From contig OX359267.1 of NCBI GenBank assembly GCA_947179155.2, positions 39,180,998 to 39,244,997 on the forward strand: a stretch of DNA of 64,000 nucleotides, in the 5' to 3' direction. Each line of letters starts with the position of its first letter. Position 1 is the stretch's first letter. Below are positions 46,704 to 59,075 of this stretch, one piece after another. The translations under genes and the position numbers were made by a program. Source of the stretch: Hedera helix. Lineage: Eukaryota; Streptophyta; Magnoliopsida; Apiales; Araliaceae. The notes below the pieces were generated by a model. That model was not told the origin of the DNA, made no database searches, and saw only the letters and a program-made list of their open reading frames with translations.

Positions 46704-47300
46704 TTCCTATCGCTTTTGTTGAGCAAATTCTTTTGGGTTCACCAGTCGTCAACTTCTGTACTGGGTATAGGATTGTAAATATGATGTTTATGTATTATGG
46801 ATTTTTTGCATCTGGTTTTTAGTTCATTGTTTGTCTCAAGTTATAATGAACTCAGCTCCATACAATTTTGTCATCAATAATTATCAATGTATCATGTATA
46901 TTTCTAGAAATTGAATTTTGCATCATCTCTTTATTGAGAAACAATATCCTAGGTCTTTTTAGTTTTAAGCATAGACTATGAAAAGAAGGAAAAGAAAGTA
47001 AAAAAACAGGAGCAATTGTTTTGTCACTTCTTGGTTTACATATCGAACCCTTGAGAAGTTTGTTTAGTTGACTTCAAATTTAGATACAAATATAGAAAAG
47101 AGAAAAAATCTTGGACAGACAAGTGACTTAATTATAAAAGACTGACTTGCAGTCTTACCGGCCTGGCTCAGCCGTAAAAAATTGAGTTTTGAACTTTTAT
47201 TTTTTAGCCTTTAAAAACTGGTCATTTTAGTCCGATCCGTTGTAACACGGGCCGCTAGGCCTGCAGGTAGCCTAACTCATCCCGCGTGCCAATTTCCCCC
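46704..47300 (+). other. 3' untranslated region and downstream spacer
   Basis: T-rich sequence with TTGTAAATATGATG near 46772 that could act in polyadenylation. Further on, around 47200-47290, is a short GC-richer stretch of unknown origin. No gene is supported. Confidence 0.45.
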
Positions 47301-47309
47301 CCTTCATTT

Positions 47310-48063
47310 TTATAGTTTATTTTGATGGTAAACGTGTTGACTGTTGAGCCTAGGCATTCCTCCTTCCTCCACAATTAGCTGAGCTCCAACTGCCATCAGT
47401 TTTGGAGAGGAGACTGGTGAAATAGGCGTAGCGAATTGGGATAATACCTCAAGCATTCCGCCACTATCACGAACATCAATTCCCAATGTTCTTAAATTTC
47501 TTTTAACTTTTGCAGCCACTTTATCTCATCGTGTGTGTTCTCCACTGAGCAAAGGATATTGTTTGAAGATTTGGTAAAGATACTTCAACGGGGAATGAAT
47601 CCTTACCGGTTTTCTTGCATGATCTAATCACGGGAATGGGCTGATAAAAATAATGATCCGGATATTAATGGGTGTGCTACTATCACGAACATCAATTCCC
47701 AATGTTCTTAAATATAAAAATAATTGAAAATACGTCCCAATTGTTTCATCTTCAAAATACTAGTAGGAATTCCCAAAACCCTTGCAAATCCAAGGTCATT
47801 AAATGTGTATCGAGATCATCCCAGGAAATTTCAAGGGTTTTGAGGATGCTGCTGAAATTACTATTATTGTTACTGTTGAGCTGGGAATCAAGTGTAGTTC
47901 TGATTCGTGAAATTGGTTCTTCAAGCAATCTCGTCAACAGAGGTGTATTGCTCAAACTACTGAATATGCGCCAAAAATATTGACTTAGACGATCAATTGT
48001 ACCATTTTTATTCATCAATGAGAAGACCCTAAAAAAAAATTGATTTAGAGTGGGGGGACCCAA
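47310..48063 (-). other. Unidentified minus-strand coding relic
   Basis: Two short open stretches on the minus strand (47310-47519 and about 47752-48063) read like protein (for example GIDVRDSGGMLEVLSQF and LLTRLLEEPISRIRTTLDSQ). They may be pieces of one decayed gene. I do not recognise the family. A block of about 34 bp around ACGAACATCAATTCCCAATG occurs at 47463-47496 and again at 47681-47712, so part of it is duplicated in place. Confidence 0.3.
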
Positions 48064-48094
48064 TGTGAGTGAATTGATTTAGAGTAGCAAGTAG

Positions 48095-48548
48095 TAGGGG
48101 TGTTTAAAAAAATCGATTTTTTCGATTATTTATCGAATCGGTTGATATCGGTATCAGCGGTATCGATTTTTTTTTTATACTGATTTTTCTATACTTTTCG
48201 GCACCGATATGAAAATTTCTAAATTTCGGTACAAATCAGTATACCGAAAAAACTGATTTTTATATATAATAATAAATTAATATATATTATAATACTATAT
48301 TAATATTAATAAATATAATATTATAAATTAATATATATTATAATACTGTATTAATATTAATTATAATTATATATATTAATATGCGGTATTACTGAAAAAC
48401 CGAACCGAAAAAATTAAATTACATTTATACTGAACCAGTACCGAAATCGATAATTCGGTATCGATTTTTGATTTTCGAGTTATTCGGAATCGGTACCGGT
48501 TCGATTTTTTCCGATTCCAATTTAGTTATTTACCGATGAATACTCCTA
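48095..48548. mobile_element. hAT-like MITE
   Basis: 454 bp bounded by GCAAGTAG (48087-48094) and GCAAGCAG (48549-48556), an 8-bp target duplication with one change. The ends TAGGGGTGTTT and, inverted, TAGGAGTATTC are imperfect terminal repeats of the TAGGGGTG type. The interior is full of short inverted motifs (TATCGATTTTT, CGGTATCG, ACCGAACCG) and has no coding sequence. Confidence 0.82.
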
Positions 48549-48556
48549 GCAAGCAG

Positions 48557-49305
48557 TCTTTCCTTTTCTCCACCACATGTAGGATTGAACAAAGAAATCG
48601 AATTTGTTCTTGAAATCGTACTATCAAATCACGGTTTTGGCATATATAACGATTTTAAAAAAGTTGATAAATCGCATATGCAGTTTGATTTCGAGTTCTG
48701 CAGTGCAATCTACTGCACCGTCAAAACTACACTGTACTAATAATGTTTATTATATATATTTTTAAAGTTACATAGGTTAACGTGACGTTTTGGCCATTTA
48801 GAAAAATTAGAGTTAATTCATTTATAAAAATGGTTCTCTTTGATCATTTTTTGTTTGCCATTTTTGTTTGTATAATCAATAATGTGGTATTTCATTATTT
48901 GATTTTTTTTTGGCTGGAATTTTGACAAATTAATGTTTTAGTAAATAAATTCTTCTTGTAGACTTGTTTATTACAAATGAGTGTTTATTATAGAATTGGT
49001 TCATGAGATTTTGCACTTTCATTTTAATTTGGTTTGTTTTTAAAATTGTAATATAACACAACTCTATTTTTTTTAATGAAGAAAATATTTTTCAATACAC
49101 ATATGTTTAATTAATTTTAAATCAGAAACTACATCAAATAAAATTATATTATACCTTTTAAAATTGTATCACACTAATCATAAATAATTTTATGTCAAAT
49201 TTTAAATTTATCAAATTATATCTTAATAATTTTATATGCGATTTAAATTTTGAGTTGCGCCAAAACAGATCATATTCTACTTTAGCTACAAGTAAAGAGA
49301 CGATG
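48557..49305. other. Spacer between two MITEs
   Basis: AT-rich non-coding sequence. Nothing recognised. Confidence 0.6.
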
Positions 49306-49313
49306 TCTGTCTG

Positions 49314-49941
49314 TAGGGGTGAAAATGATCCCGAGTCGATCCGAACACTCTGATGCTCAAACTCGACTCGGATCAGAAAATTCGTGTTCAGGTTCGACTC
49401 GAATTCGAAATGATAATTTCTAAGGCTGCTCAAGTTCGACTCGATAAATTACTCGATACTACTCGGCTCGAAGTTATTCGACTCATTTTCACAACGAGTA
49501 ATTCGCGAGCCTCTATTCGAGCTCGAATCTGAGATGGATCACACCAAAATGAGACATAAAAATGAAAACTTAGAAAAATTTCAATTTTATTTATATATAA
49601 AAATACAAGTTACAAAAATTACAATGATAAATTTATAATATTAATTATACTATAATACAATTTCTAGTAATATTATTATATTTATCAAATGTCATACATC
49701 AAACCCCTAAACGAGTAGGGTTCATTGAGTAATGATCGAGTATTGATCAGATGAAGGCAGTGTACTTGAACCCTAAAACGAGCGAACAGTGTGCTACTCA
49801 GATTCGAGTTCAGTATTATAATCCCATAAACGAGCTTGACTCATATTCGGCTCGGATGTCTACCGAATCCGAACCCCGGATTATATTCTCGAGTCGAATT
49901 CGAGTCGAGTATCGAGTAACTCGGACCGATTTTCACCCCTA
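49314..49941. mobile_element. hAT-like MITE with perfect 8-bp target duplication
   Basis: 628 bp between two exact copies of TCTGTCTG (49306-49313 and 49942-49949). It starts TAGGGGTGAAAAT and ends with its inverse ATTTTCACCCCTA. The interior carries many ACTCGACTCG/CGAGTCGAG motifs in inverted arrangement, so the element can fold into a long hairpin. The small frames inside are not considered genes. Confidence 0.9.
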
Positions 49942-49949
49942 TCTGTCTG

Positions 49950-51290
49950 TCACTCTTATGTTGGGGGTTTAAAAAATGCTACCTGACTGTTGACACGTGC
50001 ATAGTTTACGTGTTACCCCTACTACTACATGGCACGTGGCAATCGCTTTCAATTTTGCTTGGCATGACATGACATGATTGCTAGCTACTGTTTTTTTTCT
50101 TCTTCTCAAATTACTACTAATAATGCCGAATATCGCAGTAGAACGTTATTTTGATGGTTAAATAATCATAAATGTTATTCAAAATTATTCGTTGATTTTG
50201 AGTTACTTTTATTCAATGGCATAATATAATCAGTTCACACTAATTCTATAATATTTTATTCATTTTTAATTATAAAATTATTATTATTAATTTTAAATAT
50301 TTTTAAATTTAAAATTAACATAAATTTATTTTATTTATGTTAATATAATTATTAATATTATAATTTTTTTTTAAAAAATATTAACTATAAAATTAATTAT
50401 TTTAAATAAATTATATCAATTTTAAATTTAAAAATATCATAAAATAATTTTTAAAAAGTATTTTATAATTCATAAAAATGTTACTAATTAATATTACACG
50501 ATCTAACTTAGTAATCTTGTTTTTTTAGTTATATTTGTACACAAGCAATAACCTCTTTTTTGGTATAATTATATTTATATAAAATAAATAAAAATTAATA
50601 ATTTGTTGTTTCGAAACTGAACTCTCGATTTCTCCATGAACAAAATAAAATAAACTAAAAAGAAATTTGTTTTGCTAAACATTTCAATAATCAATCTTTA
50701 ACGAGATTAAGGCGATTGACTGACGAGTGACAAGTCTTGTCATTTTTTTCGTCTTGAAGTAAATAATGTAGACGGCTAAAGTAAATAATGTAGACGGTTA
50801 GTACAACAATACTATTGGCAAAACTACTTGAAAAAATTGAAAGAATTTATAAAATACATCAAAATTACAAATATTAGAAATTAATAATGCCTTTTTGTTT
50901 AATGTTCAAAATTTTAGATGCATAATAAAATTAGATAAATGAGTGTAGTTCTATATCATTTTATTTTCAGTGCCTAAAATATCTCATATGATTTTAGACC
51001 GAAGATCAGCTGTTACTAAATTTTTCTATATCAAAATTTATGACGATAATTTTTAAAATACATGACAACGGTATATTTTATTGTTATAATTTTATTTTTT
51101 TTAAAATTTACAGCGATAAAAAATACAAATCCTCGTCGTAAGTACACATAGGAACAGACAAAATTGTGATCTGAGCCCCCGATTTTTATAATTTGAAGAT
51201 TGCGATGGCGCGGGGCCTTGGGGTTCAAAAACCAAAAAAAATAAAATTTAGATAAAAACTGTTTGAAGGTAGAAGAGACGAGCAGAAGAG
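49950..51290. other. Intergenic region upstream of the Atos-like pseudogene
   Basis: AT-rich. Two CACGTG G-box cores (about 49994 and 50034) lie close together just right of the MITE. A 21-bp block, TAAATAATGTAGACGG with flank, is tandemly duplicated near 50757-50798. No coding sequence is supported. Confidence 0.5.
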
Positions 51291-52539
51291 GATGGGCACC
51301 GCAAACACAACAACACAACCACAATCGTTTCCCAAGAGGCGCAAAAGGAGAAAAACTTATTAATTTTCATTTTTTCTTTTTCGTAATTTATTTTTAGCAA
51401 CAGATCAGTTAGTACAATACTCTTATAAAATGATCGAAGAAGATTTTGATTCTACATTGTTTGTGCGTGCAGAACACGATGATCACAGACAACTTGTGCT
51501 TGTATCAGATTCATCGATCGTTGTTTCTGGTTCATTTAATCTTTCTTTTGAGGTTATTTATACTAAATTGATTTTTGATTTGCTTAATCTTAGTTCGCTT
51601 ATTATGTAGTTATAGATTGCGTTTCTACTTGGAAACGTTGCTTGGAAGTAGATTAGAGATAATAATGCTTCATCTGATTTATAGACTTTTTTCCCATCTA
51701 CGTAGTTTATGTTATTTTTGGTGGTGAATGTGTGCCGTACAAGTAATCTGTTCCTTTGTTGTTAGTGTTTTCTCTACATCTTTTGTTTCCTTCTTGTGGA
51801 CTTTCTTTGGACCAGTGGTTTGATTATTGGGTTCAGTTTTGTTTTTGAAGGTAGCTGGCTAACCTGCTATTTGTTTTTCCATTTTGACCAAATTGGCCCT
51901 ACTTGTTTTCAGTTATAGATTTAGTACTATTTGCATTTGATTGCATCTGCCTTTGAATCCATAGTCCATTTGACATTTTATACAGCTTTTACCATCTTAT
52001 GTTCGTACGCTTGTTCAAAGTTGAGGTGTGCTGTTATTGTCTATTTTTATTATTATGTGTATTTGTTTCAATCTTGATTGTTTAGCTTATGTATATGTCC
52101 TTTTGAATCCTATTTCAGGCACATTAATTTGTTCCATTCAAAGCATGAATAAGCTTATTGTAGTTTGCAGCTGTGGAGTTCTGAGTATCCATTCTGTTGG
52201 TTATTTTGGGTTTTTAGTAGGTGCTTGGATTCCATCACTGTATTCTTGGAAGGGAGGGAGTAGTGCGTCAAAAATGCTGATTGGTTTTTCACATACATAG
52301 TACTAGTCTAGTTTCTGATAAGTCGTGATTTCTTTTGATTCCAACTTTAGTTGATTGTAGGGAGCATTTGTTATTTACGCTGATTCTGTTGTGTGTTCGG
52401 GATAGGCATTTCAGCATTAGCTTTTTTATCTGACATCTCGTTAGAGATAAGTTATTGGACATCAACAGGACAGAAGGAAACTAATGTCTTAGTTTGTTTA
52501 GAAGATTAAGGTACACATTGATCTGTGGAAGGCTAAGTG
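51291..52539 (+). other. Probable former 5' leader and intron of the Atos-like gene
   Basis: T-rich sequence with no supported coding region, lying upstream of the family's conserved start at 52540. The 90-codon frame at 52028-52300 has no recognisable content. Confidence 0.4.
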
Positions 52540-54162
52540 ATGGGATTGCCACAAGTTTCGTCCAGTGAGCCTTCTGAGCTTACAGGGTCATTGAGCTCCT
52601 TGTTACAGAGTCAGCCTTGATTTGCTGATATGAGCACTTGTGATTTGGATTTGTGGGCACGAGACAAACTAGTGGGCATTCTGTAAGCAGTTCGTTAGGT
52701 GATTTTGAGGAAAAAACCTCACTGAAGATTGTAATTTTTTTTAGATAATTTGATCAAGAAAGGGTTAGTGAATGTAATATCCGATGCTCATGGCTCAAAA
52801 ATTTGTTGCAAGGATAACGTTGATTTGTTAACTCCCAAGACTGGAAGAAGTCAGACTCCTTTTTCTAAGATTTTGGGCTTTGAACCTCGTAGAACAGATT
52901 CTTCATCTAATACATTTGATAGAGTTTCTACTGATCTTGTGCATTCTTCTGTAATTTGTCTCACCATCAATGAAACTGAATCCAATGGGTCACTTGCCAG
53001 GAAGCGATTGCTGTCCCCGTTAAGTAGTAGGCTTCTTCCAAACCAATTTACTAGTGATTCTTTAGATATTGACTGCAGCGATTTTCAGATTAATTCCTAT
53101 ATCAATAGTAGTAGTTATAGTGGATCCACGGTGCAAGAAGGCAAATATTGTGAGTAGAAATTATTTCATCACATCAGTATGGTCTGTATCTAACAGCTTA
53201 GAAAATAATGACTTGTTATATGGTTACAGTATAACAGCCTCTGCGTGTTTCACTGATGGCCCTGTATTAGCGGGCAAGGAACTAGTACCTCATACTCGGT
53301 GTTCTTCACCTGGTCTTGATCCCTTGGGAGAATCAAGGAAAGATCCCGAATAGGGGCCATATCAGTATCTGCAAACAAGGTGACCTCTATTCTGCTTTAT
53401 TTGTCTCCCCTTGGTCCCAAATTTTCTGAAAACATTAAAGCTAAAGGAGGATGCAGGAAAGAGATAGAAGGTAATTACTTAACCTTCAAAAACAGGGAAG
53501 ACCCCATTGGCGAAAATGTCTCTGGTATCATCTTTCCATCTGAAGAAGAGGAGAATTTAAGAGTAGCAAGTTCATCTTTTGAAGATATAGCCTTTCTGTA
53601 CAGTGATTTACAATCTTCTTCTCCAGAAAATAAAATTGGAAAAAGTTGGCCTTTCTGTCAAGATTTGAAGTCTCACCCTCTTGCATAAAGTTGTGTAGAA
53701 GTTTGAAGGGACTTCCTGTTAGGAGGTCATTGGTTGGTTCATTTGAGGAATCGCTGTTGTCTGGTCGGCTGTCATCTGGAAAGTTCAGTCAGGTTAACTT
53801 CTATGTTACATAATTTAGGTAGTTTCATGTTATTATTTCAAAGCCTTAGTATTATCTTGAGACACTCTTATTTGATGAGGATCATCTCTCATGTGCATCT
53901 TTATTATCTTATCTGTGCAGAGAATCAATGGCTTTCTGGCTGTACTAAGCATAACTGGAGGAAACTTTTCACCTAAATTACAGAAACTTCTGTTTTCGGT
54001 AACCGGTATTGATGGAGATAGTTATTTAGTATACTATGCATCTATAGATCTTGCAGGAAATTTTCCATCAACAAAACACAGAGGCCAAAACATGAGAAAA
54101 GGTCTTGTTCATGAAGTTCAAGGAGTCGTCTACGTATTCCAGTGAAAGGGCGGATACAGCTG

Positions 54163-54804
54163 GTATTGATCCTTTATTCTTCCTAACTAATAATGAAGGA
54201 GTTATCTATAAGCCCATTTCATGCAGTGGTTAAAAGTTTTTAGCAGAATTCACAGCTTAAATGCAATTTTAGTCATCAGTATCTCCGCTGTTTTAATATG
54301 GCTTTGGTCCATTATTAAACATATCTTTGCTTGAGGTTCTGTTTCATGCTTATCTAATATTTTCTTAGGTGGGTTGGTGTTGTGGTTGAGCTTCCTGTGG
54401 CTATACATTATCTTTTTTATTCATGTTATTGGACCCATAGAAGCCAAAGTGGCATCTGGCCCTAGTCTCCTTTGTTGCTAGTGAATCGTACATTTTATTG
54501 GTTCTCTTCCATATGTTTTTCTATAGCTAGCAGTACTACAGCTAATTCAATTTCTTCTCTTTTGGGCTGGCGGCTCACTAGTTTATTTGGGGGTGTATTA
54601 AATATAAAATAGATGTATACTCCAGATTTTAAGTTATGTTTCCATCAACTTACTGTGGAAGCAGACATTTGTTTTTCGAGAATTATGAGGCAAGGACATG
54701 GATCCCTAATTTTTTAATAAAACCTAACTACTGCCATTTTCTATTATGGAATGGAAATACGTGTGTAGAAGAAACAATATATTGATAAAAAAAAAATATC
54801 TTCC
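54163..54804 (+). other. Start of the long intron of the Atos-like pseudogene
   Basis: Non-coding sequence between the 54162 splice donor and the plastid fragment. Nothing recognised. Confidence 0.6.
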
Positions 54805-55330
54805 TAGATTTGATAAATACTGATAACTTTTGGATAGAGTATTAGAATGGAAAGATCCATTAGATAATGAACTATTGGTTTTAAACCATCTCTGGCGATT
54901 AATCAACAATTCGAAGTGTTTTTCTTGCGTCTTCTTAATAAATCAACGTTTATATATAGATGTAGGATGATCTATTTGGGAAGTAAGAAGCCCCTTTGAC
55001 ATCTCTTCTTTTGTAAATAATTCTCGATGTGAAAACACAGAGACTAATGGTTGATCTTTGAATAGGAAAAGTAGTGGATCTGCAGGGTTCCAAATGAATT
55101 GGCTTATTAGAAAAATGCCTTGTTCTTTGGAAGATGGGAGCAGATCAACTTGAATACCCACTCTTTTTGTTATTTGTTAAAGTCCCACGATGGTCAGGGA
55201 ATCCTAAGTAAGTTAGAGGAATGCTCGATTCTTTTTTCGATTGAGCTTCCATCCTTTTCACTTTTTGCAATTCATGAATGAATCGGGAAAAAAACCTATG
55301 ACTGCACCATCTACTTGATAAAATAAATAA
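54805..55330 (-). pseudogene. ycf2: Nuclear plastid DNA: 3' part of ycf2
   Basis: The minus strand reads the C-terminal region of the plastid Ycf2 protein: IHELQKVKRMEAQSKKESS (upstream, other frame), VDLLPSSKEQGIFL, DPLLFLFKDQPLVSVFSHRE, EEMSKGLLTSQIDHPTSIYKR and SNGSFHSNTLSKSYQYLSNL. A Trp codon after SIYKR has become TGA, and there is a frameshift near 55150, so it is a dead copy. Similarity stops near 54805 after YLSNL. Such NUPTs are common in plant nuclear genomes. It sits in the intron of the Atos-like pseudogene. Confidence 0.88.
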
Positions 55331-56049
55331 TTTCTAACCATCTTGTTATCCTATAACAAACAAGGCTGATACTTTTAGAATGATATAAGATGCATATTTT
55401 TTAGTCTTTTTTACTGAGTTCAAATTTGCAGTAGCGGCCTATGTGTCGAAAGGTTATTTTTCAAACTCGGTATTAGTTTCGGGTGATACACACCGTTAGC
55501 TAGTTAGGAGCTTAAAAAAAGTAAAAAAATTATGAAAAAAATCTAAATAATAAGAACAATAAGATGAATCACAAAAGCACTATCTAGTGTACATTAACAT
55601 TATCTAAATGATAGAATAGACATCTTGCAAATATGTTTAATCAATTTTACATTTAAATAAGTTGATAGTCGTAACTTAAATAGTTATACATGTTATGTAG
55701 AGCACACATGTTTTATGTAATGTAAGTACAATTTAACTTAGCTAAGTATGTTTTAAGTGCATTATACTTAACTAGGTACTATATAGGTGCAATTTAATTA
55801 TAATTTACATATAATTTAGCTTAACTAATTATATATTAAGTACATTTTTTGTATTTTTTAAAGTTATATTTAATTAGGTACCACATAGATACAATTTAAG
55901 TATAATTTATAGAGAAAGGTTCATTCTCTTTTGTCGTCTCTCTTTTATAGCTTTCAACATATTTTTTTTGTGGTATTTCTCCTCTTTACGCCGTGATTTC
56001 ACTACAGTACGCCAAATTGCTGAAATTCGTTGAAAAATACCCTTAACAT
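55331..56049. other. Intron sequence before the copia element
   Basis: AT-rich, with loosely repeated TAAGTATAATTTA/ACATAG motifs at about 55690-55910. No gene is supported. It ends in the AACAT target duplication (56045-56049). Confidence 0.55.
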
Positions 56050-57558
56050 TGTAATTCCGTGTATGTGCACACCTTTAAGAGGGGTTGAATAGGTCTTTTA
56101 AGTTTAAAACAATTATCAATGACAGATTAATTTTTTTTGCAACATAATGAATCCAAACAGGTCTTACTTGTCTGCTTTAAGCTATGTTCTTCTTTAGTTA
56201 TAATCCAGACAAGTATACCCTATCTGCCTTACTGTCTGCTTTGTATGTTGTTCTACTTTAGTTATAATCCAGACAGGTATAACCTGCCTGCTTTGTTGTC
56301 TACTTTAGGCTAAGTTATAAACTTCTATGTAGAACCTTCTTTATATTACTTTGATTTTAACTAAGCAATGTATGAACAATGTTATAATGCATAATTAAAC
56401 AAACCACACAAGATAATTAGCAAACCAAAGACACCAAGATTTTTATGTGGTTCGGCCCCTAATCTCTAATTTAGTGGTCAAATTCACGTCCAATATCAAC
56501 TAGTATTGGAGACTCTTTTATTAATAAATCATTCAATTAATTATACAACTTCCATGTACAACTACCCCCTTGCACGACTGCAACTGTTTGCGCCTCTGTA
56601 ACTTTTGCACCATTGCAACCTTAGAGCTTCATTTGTCCAGACCTATCCATTACTGGATCAACCAAGTCAAACTAGGCTTGAATACAAGTTTTAATATGAA
56701 GGAATATAATTATGATTTTCTAGCCAAGAGGAATTAAGAAAAAAGACAAGAATAAATGCTGGAAATTTTATTTGTAAACTCTTTCATATCATAATAGATT
56801 TTACATGTAAGACTCTCTATCTCAGCATGTATTTTCAGTAAAAGCTCTTCCTCTTTTTCTTAGCCGAGAAAGGTATGTATAATATAGAGACTAACGACTA
56901 TAAAAGTTGACGTTAAAAGGATTTTAGCAAATCACAGTTGGTATTAAAAAATCTTTTGTAGAATAACTTTAAGCCAACGGATATATAAATGAACGTTAAC
57001 AAGAATACCCAGATCATGGTTTGTAAGGACCAAAAATTTCAGCAGCATGATCTTGAAGCTAACGGGTATGAGGATAATTTTCCAAATCACTTTTTCAAAT
57101 TTTTTCAAAATAAAACAATTTAAAAAAACTTGATTAAAGGAAAAGATATTAGCAAAACAGATTTGATATGATAAGGAATGACTAAGCTGATAGAGTCTCA
57201 ATCAAATCAGTATTTGTATGATTTATTATGTTTCCTTAATGACAGTATTTTAGTCCATGTTAATTACTTTTCCAGCAATTAAATAATACATTGCAATTAA
57301 ACTCTTGGGCTAGAAAACCTTACATGAAATCCTAAGTGATTTCTTAATGACCTAGTCTAGTATGCAACTCTATGAAGCAATATCCATATTGGGCCTCAAC
57401 AAAATCAGCATATATATGGCAAGATGATTCTGAATCAGTCCACTTTTGGTAGCAATATATATAATCTGCCAAATCCATACAACCCATTCTTGCTCATTCA
57501 AAACAATTCCATACAAAGCATATTATAATCGTTAAAATATTAAACACATAAATCAACA
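56050..57558 (-). repeat. 3' LTR of the copia element
   Basis: It begins TGTAATTCCGTGTATGTG and ends AAATCAACA in plus orientation. It holds repeated CCAGACAGGTATA..CTGCTTTG blocks near 56155-56310 that recur in the other LTR with fewer copies. Confidence 0.9.
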
Positions 57559-57573
57559 TTCTCCCCCTTTTTT
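57559..57573 (-). other. Polypurine tract of the copia element
   Basis: AAAAAAGGGGGAGAA on the minus strand directly precedes the 3' LTR. Confidence 0.85.
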
Positions 57574-59075
57574 ATAATGATAATATATAATTATGTTCAG
57601 CCTAATTCATAGTCCACTCCTGTTAAGCAAACCAAGCGAGCCCAACTTCATACAAAATATGTTATCATTAAAACCATGAGCATATAAACCAACATTCTCC
57701 TTTTTTTTATGATGACAATATATAGCTCCCCTTAAGTATATGCATATTCTTGTAAAACTGGAATCAAACAGAAAGAAGCAATCATAAATATGAAAATAGC
57801 ATGAATTATAATTCTCTGCTTCAAATAATCTCTCCCCCTTTGTCATTATCAAAAAGAAATATTAAGGGTCACAGCGAAAAATTCTTTTTCTGTAGGTTCC
57901 CGCGATAAACAATTCTGATTTAATGAGCATTCACATTAAACATAGATAGTCATACCCAATAAACCTTTATAGGCAATTAGGAGATCCAAAACAGGAATAC
58001 ATGTGGTAATAATCATATTAAGCACAGAATACCCATAACACAAATAATATCAGGTCTAGATGAAGTAAAGTAAGCATCTGACCATACCTTTGTACTTAAT
58101 TACTTCAACATCTTTACCTTTCAAATCGGTTTAATTCTTCCTTCTTGAGGTCACCTTAGCATTGAGATCTCCAATGATCAGATTTGGTGGATGATTTTTT
58201 TACTGTTTTGGTTGTTCATGAAAGCCTGATATCGGTCATTTGTTTTACTAGTTCATGCTCAGGAAAATCTTCTAAAACAGACGAGCCTGTCTGTGCGGAT
58301 TTAGCTGTCTGCATGTCTAATTTATCTTCTGAAGCAAACGGGTCAGGGTGTTTGATTTCATCCGTCTGCTTTCTTGGTTCGTTTGTTTTGACTTTTGATG
58401 CAGACGGGTTAGGCTGTCTAGATACTTCTATTTGTTCTGCACATTCATTTGATTTCTCTTTTGAAGCAGACGCGTCAGGCTGTCTGGGTGCAGCTATCTA
58501 TTTTTCAAGTTCATCTTATTTGTCTACTGAATCGGACGGGTCAGGCTGTCTACATACAGATGGCTGATTTCTGACTTCCAGATTTTGTTTTTTCTGTAAA
58601 AACTTCATTATCTTATTTTGACAAATCAAGGTTAAGTTCATAAAAAATAATGTGCAGATTTCTCAACTTTTAGTTTATCAAAATTATCATGTGTATTAAA
58701 TATGAAGCATTTAGCACGATAAAAACTTTAGAGTAACTGATGTTAGGTACCCTTGTGTTGCAAAATCCATGAGTTATCATAATAATATATCTAATTAAAA
58801 CTCAGTTTAAAAAAAATGATATGATGTACTTTTAAAGGTTCTGCCAAATAATTTATTAGGCAAATTACTCTCTCAAAGTAAAGTACTCTCCGTTTTCTCG
58901 CGACATCTACAAAAACAGATAAATAGACTCTACCTTTTTGGTATCCAAATCTCTTTGGGTCCTTTTGGGTTAGTAGCATATAAATCACATTTTTTAATCC
59001 AAATTTATTTTATTACAATTAGAGTCAAAATGATCTTTTAAACCACATTTTTTTGCAAGTAACAAATGGTGAACA
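57574..59075 (-). other. Decayed 3' interior of the copia element, with repeat array
   Basis: No pol domains. At about 58270-58565 four to five diverged copies of a unit near 66-75 bp occur. On the minus strand they contain GACAGCCTGACCCGTCTGC and read as RQPDASASK-like peptides with stops. The plus-strand frame at 58184-58567 is the antisense of this array. Its origin could be a repetitive linker of the polyprotein; that is inference. Confidence 0.6.

Noticed and set aside
52028..52300. 90-codon frame upstream of the Atos-like start
   Set aside because: It is hydrophobic and T-rich without a family match, and lies in the probable leader or intron region.
52540..54162. Sequencing error as the source of the frameshifts
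   Set aside because: The twelve exons of the BAR gene and about 1550 codons of gag-pol in the same window have no frameshift, so a high local error rate is unlikely, though raw reads were not available.
58184..58567. 127-codon plus-strand frame with Ser/Cys repeats
   Set aside because: It is antisense to a degenerate repeat inside the minus-strand copia element; repetition explains the lack of stops.
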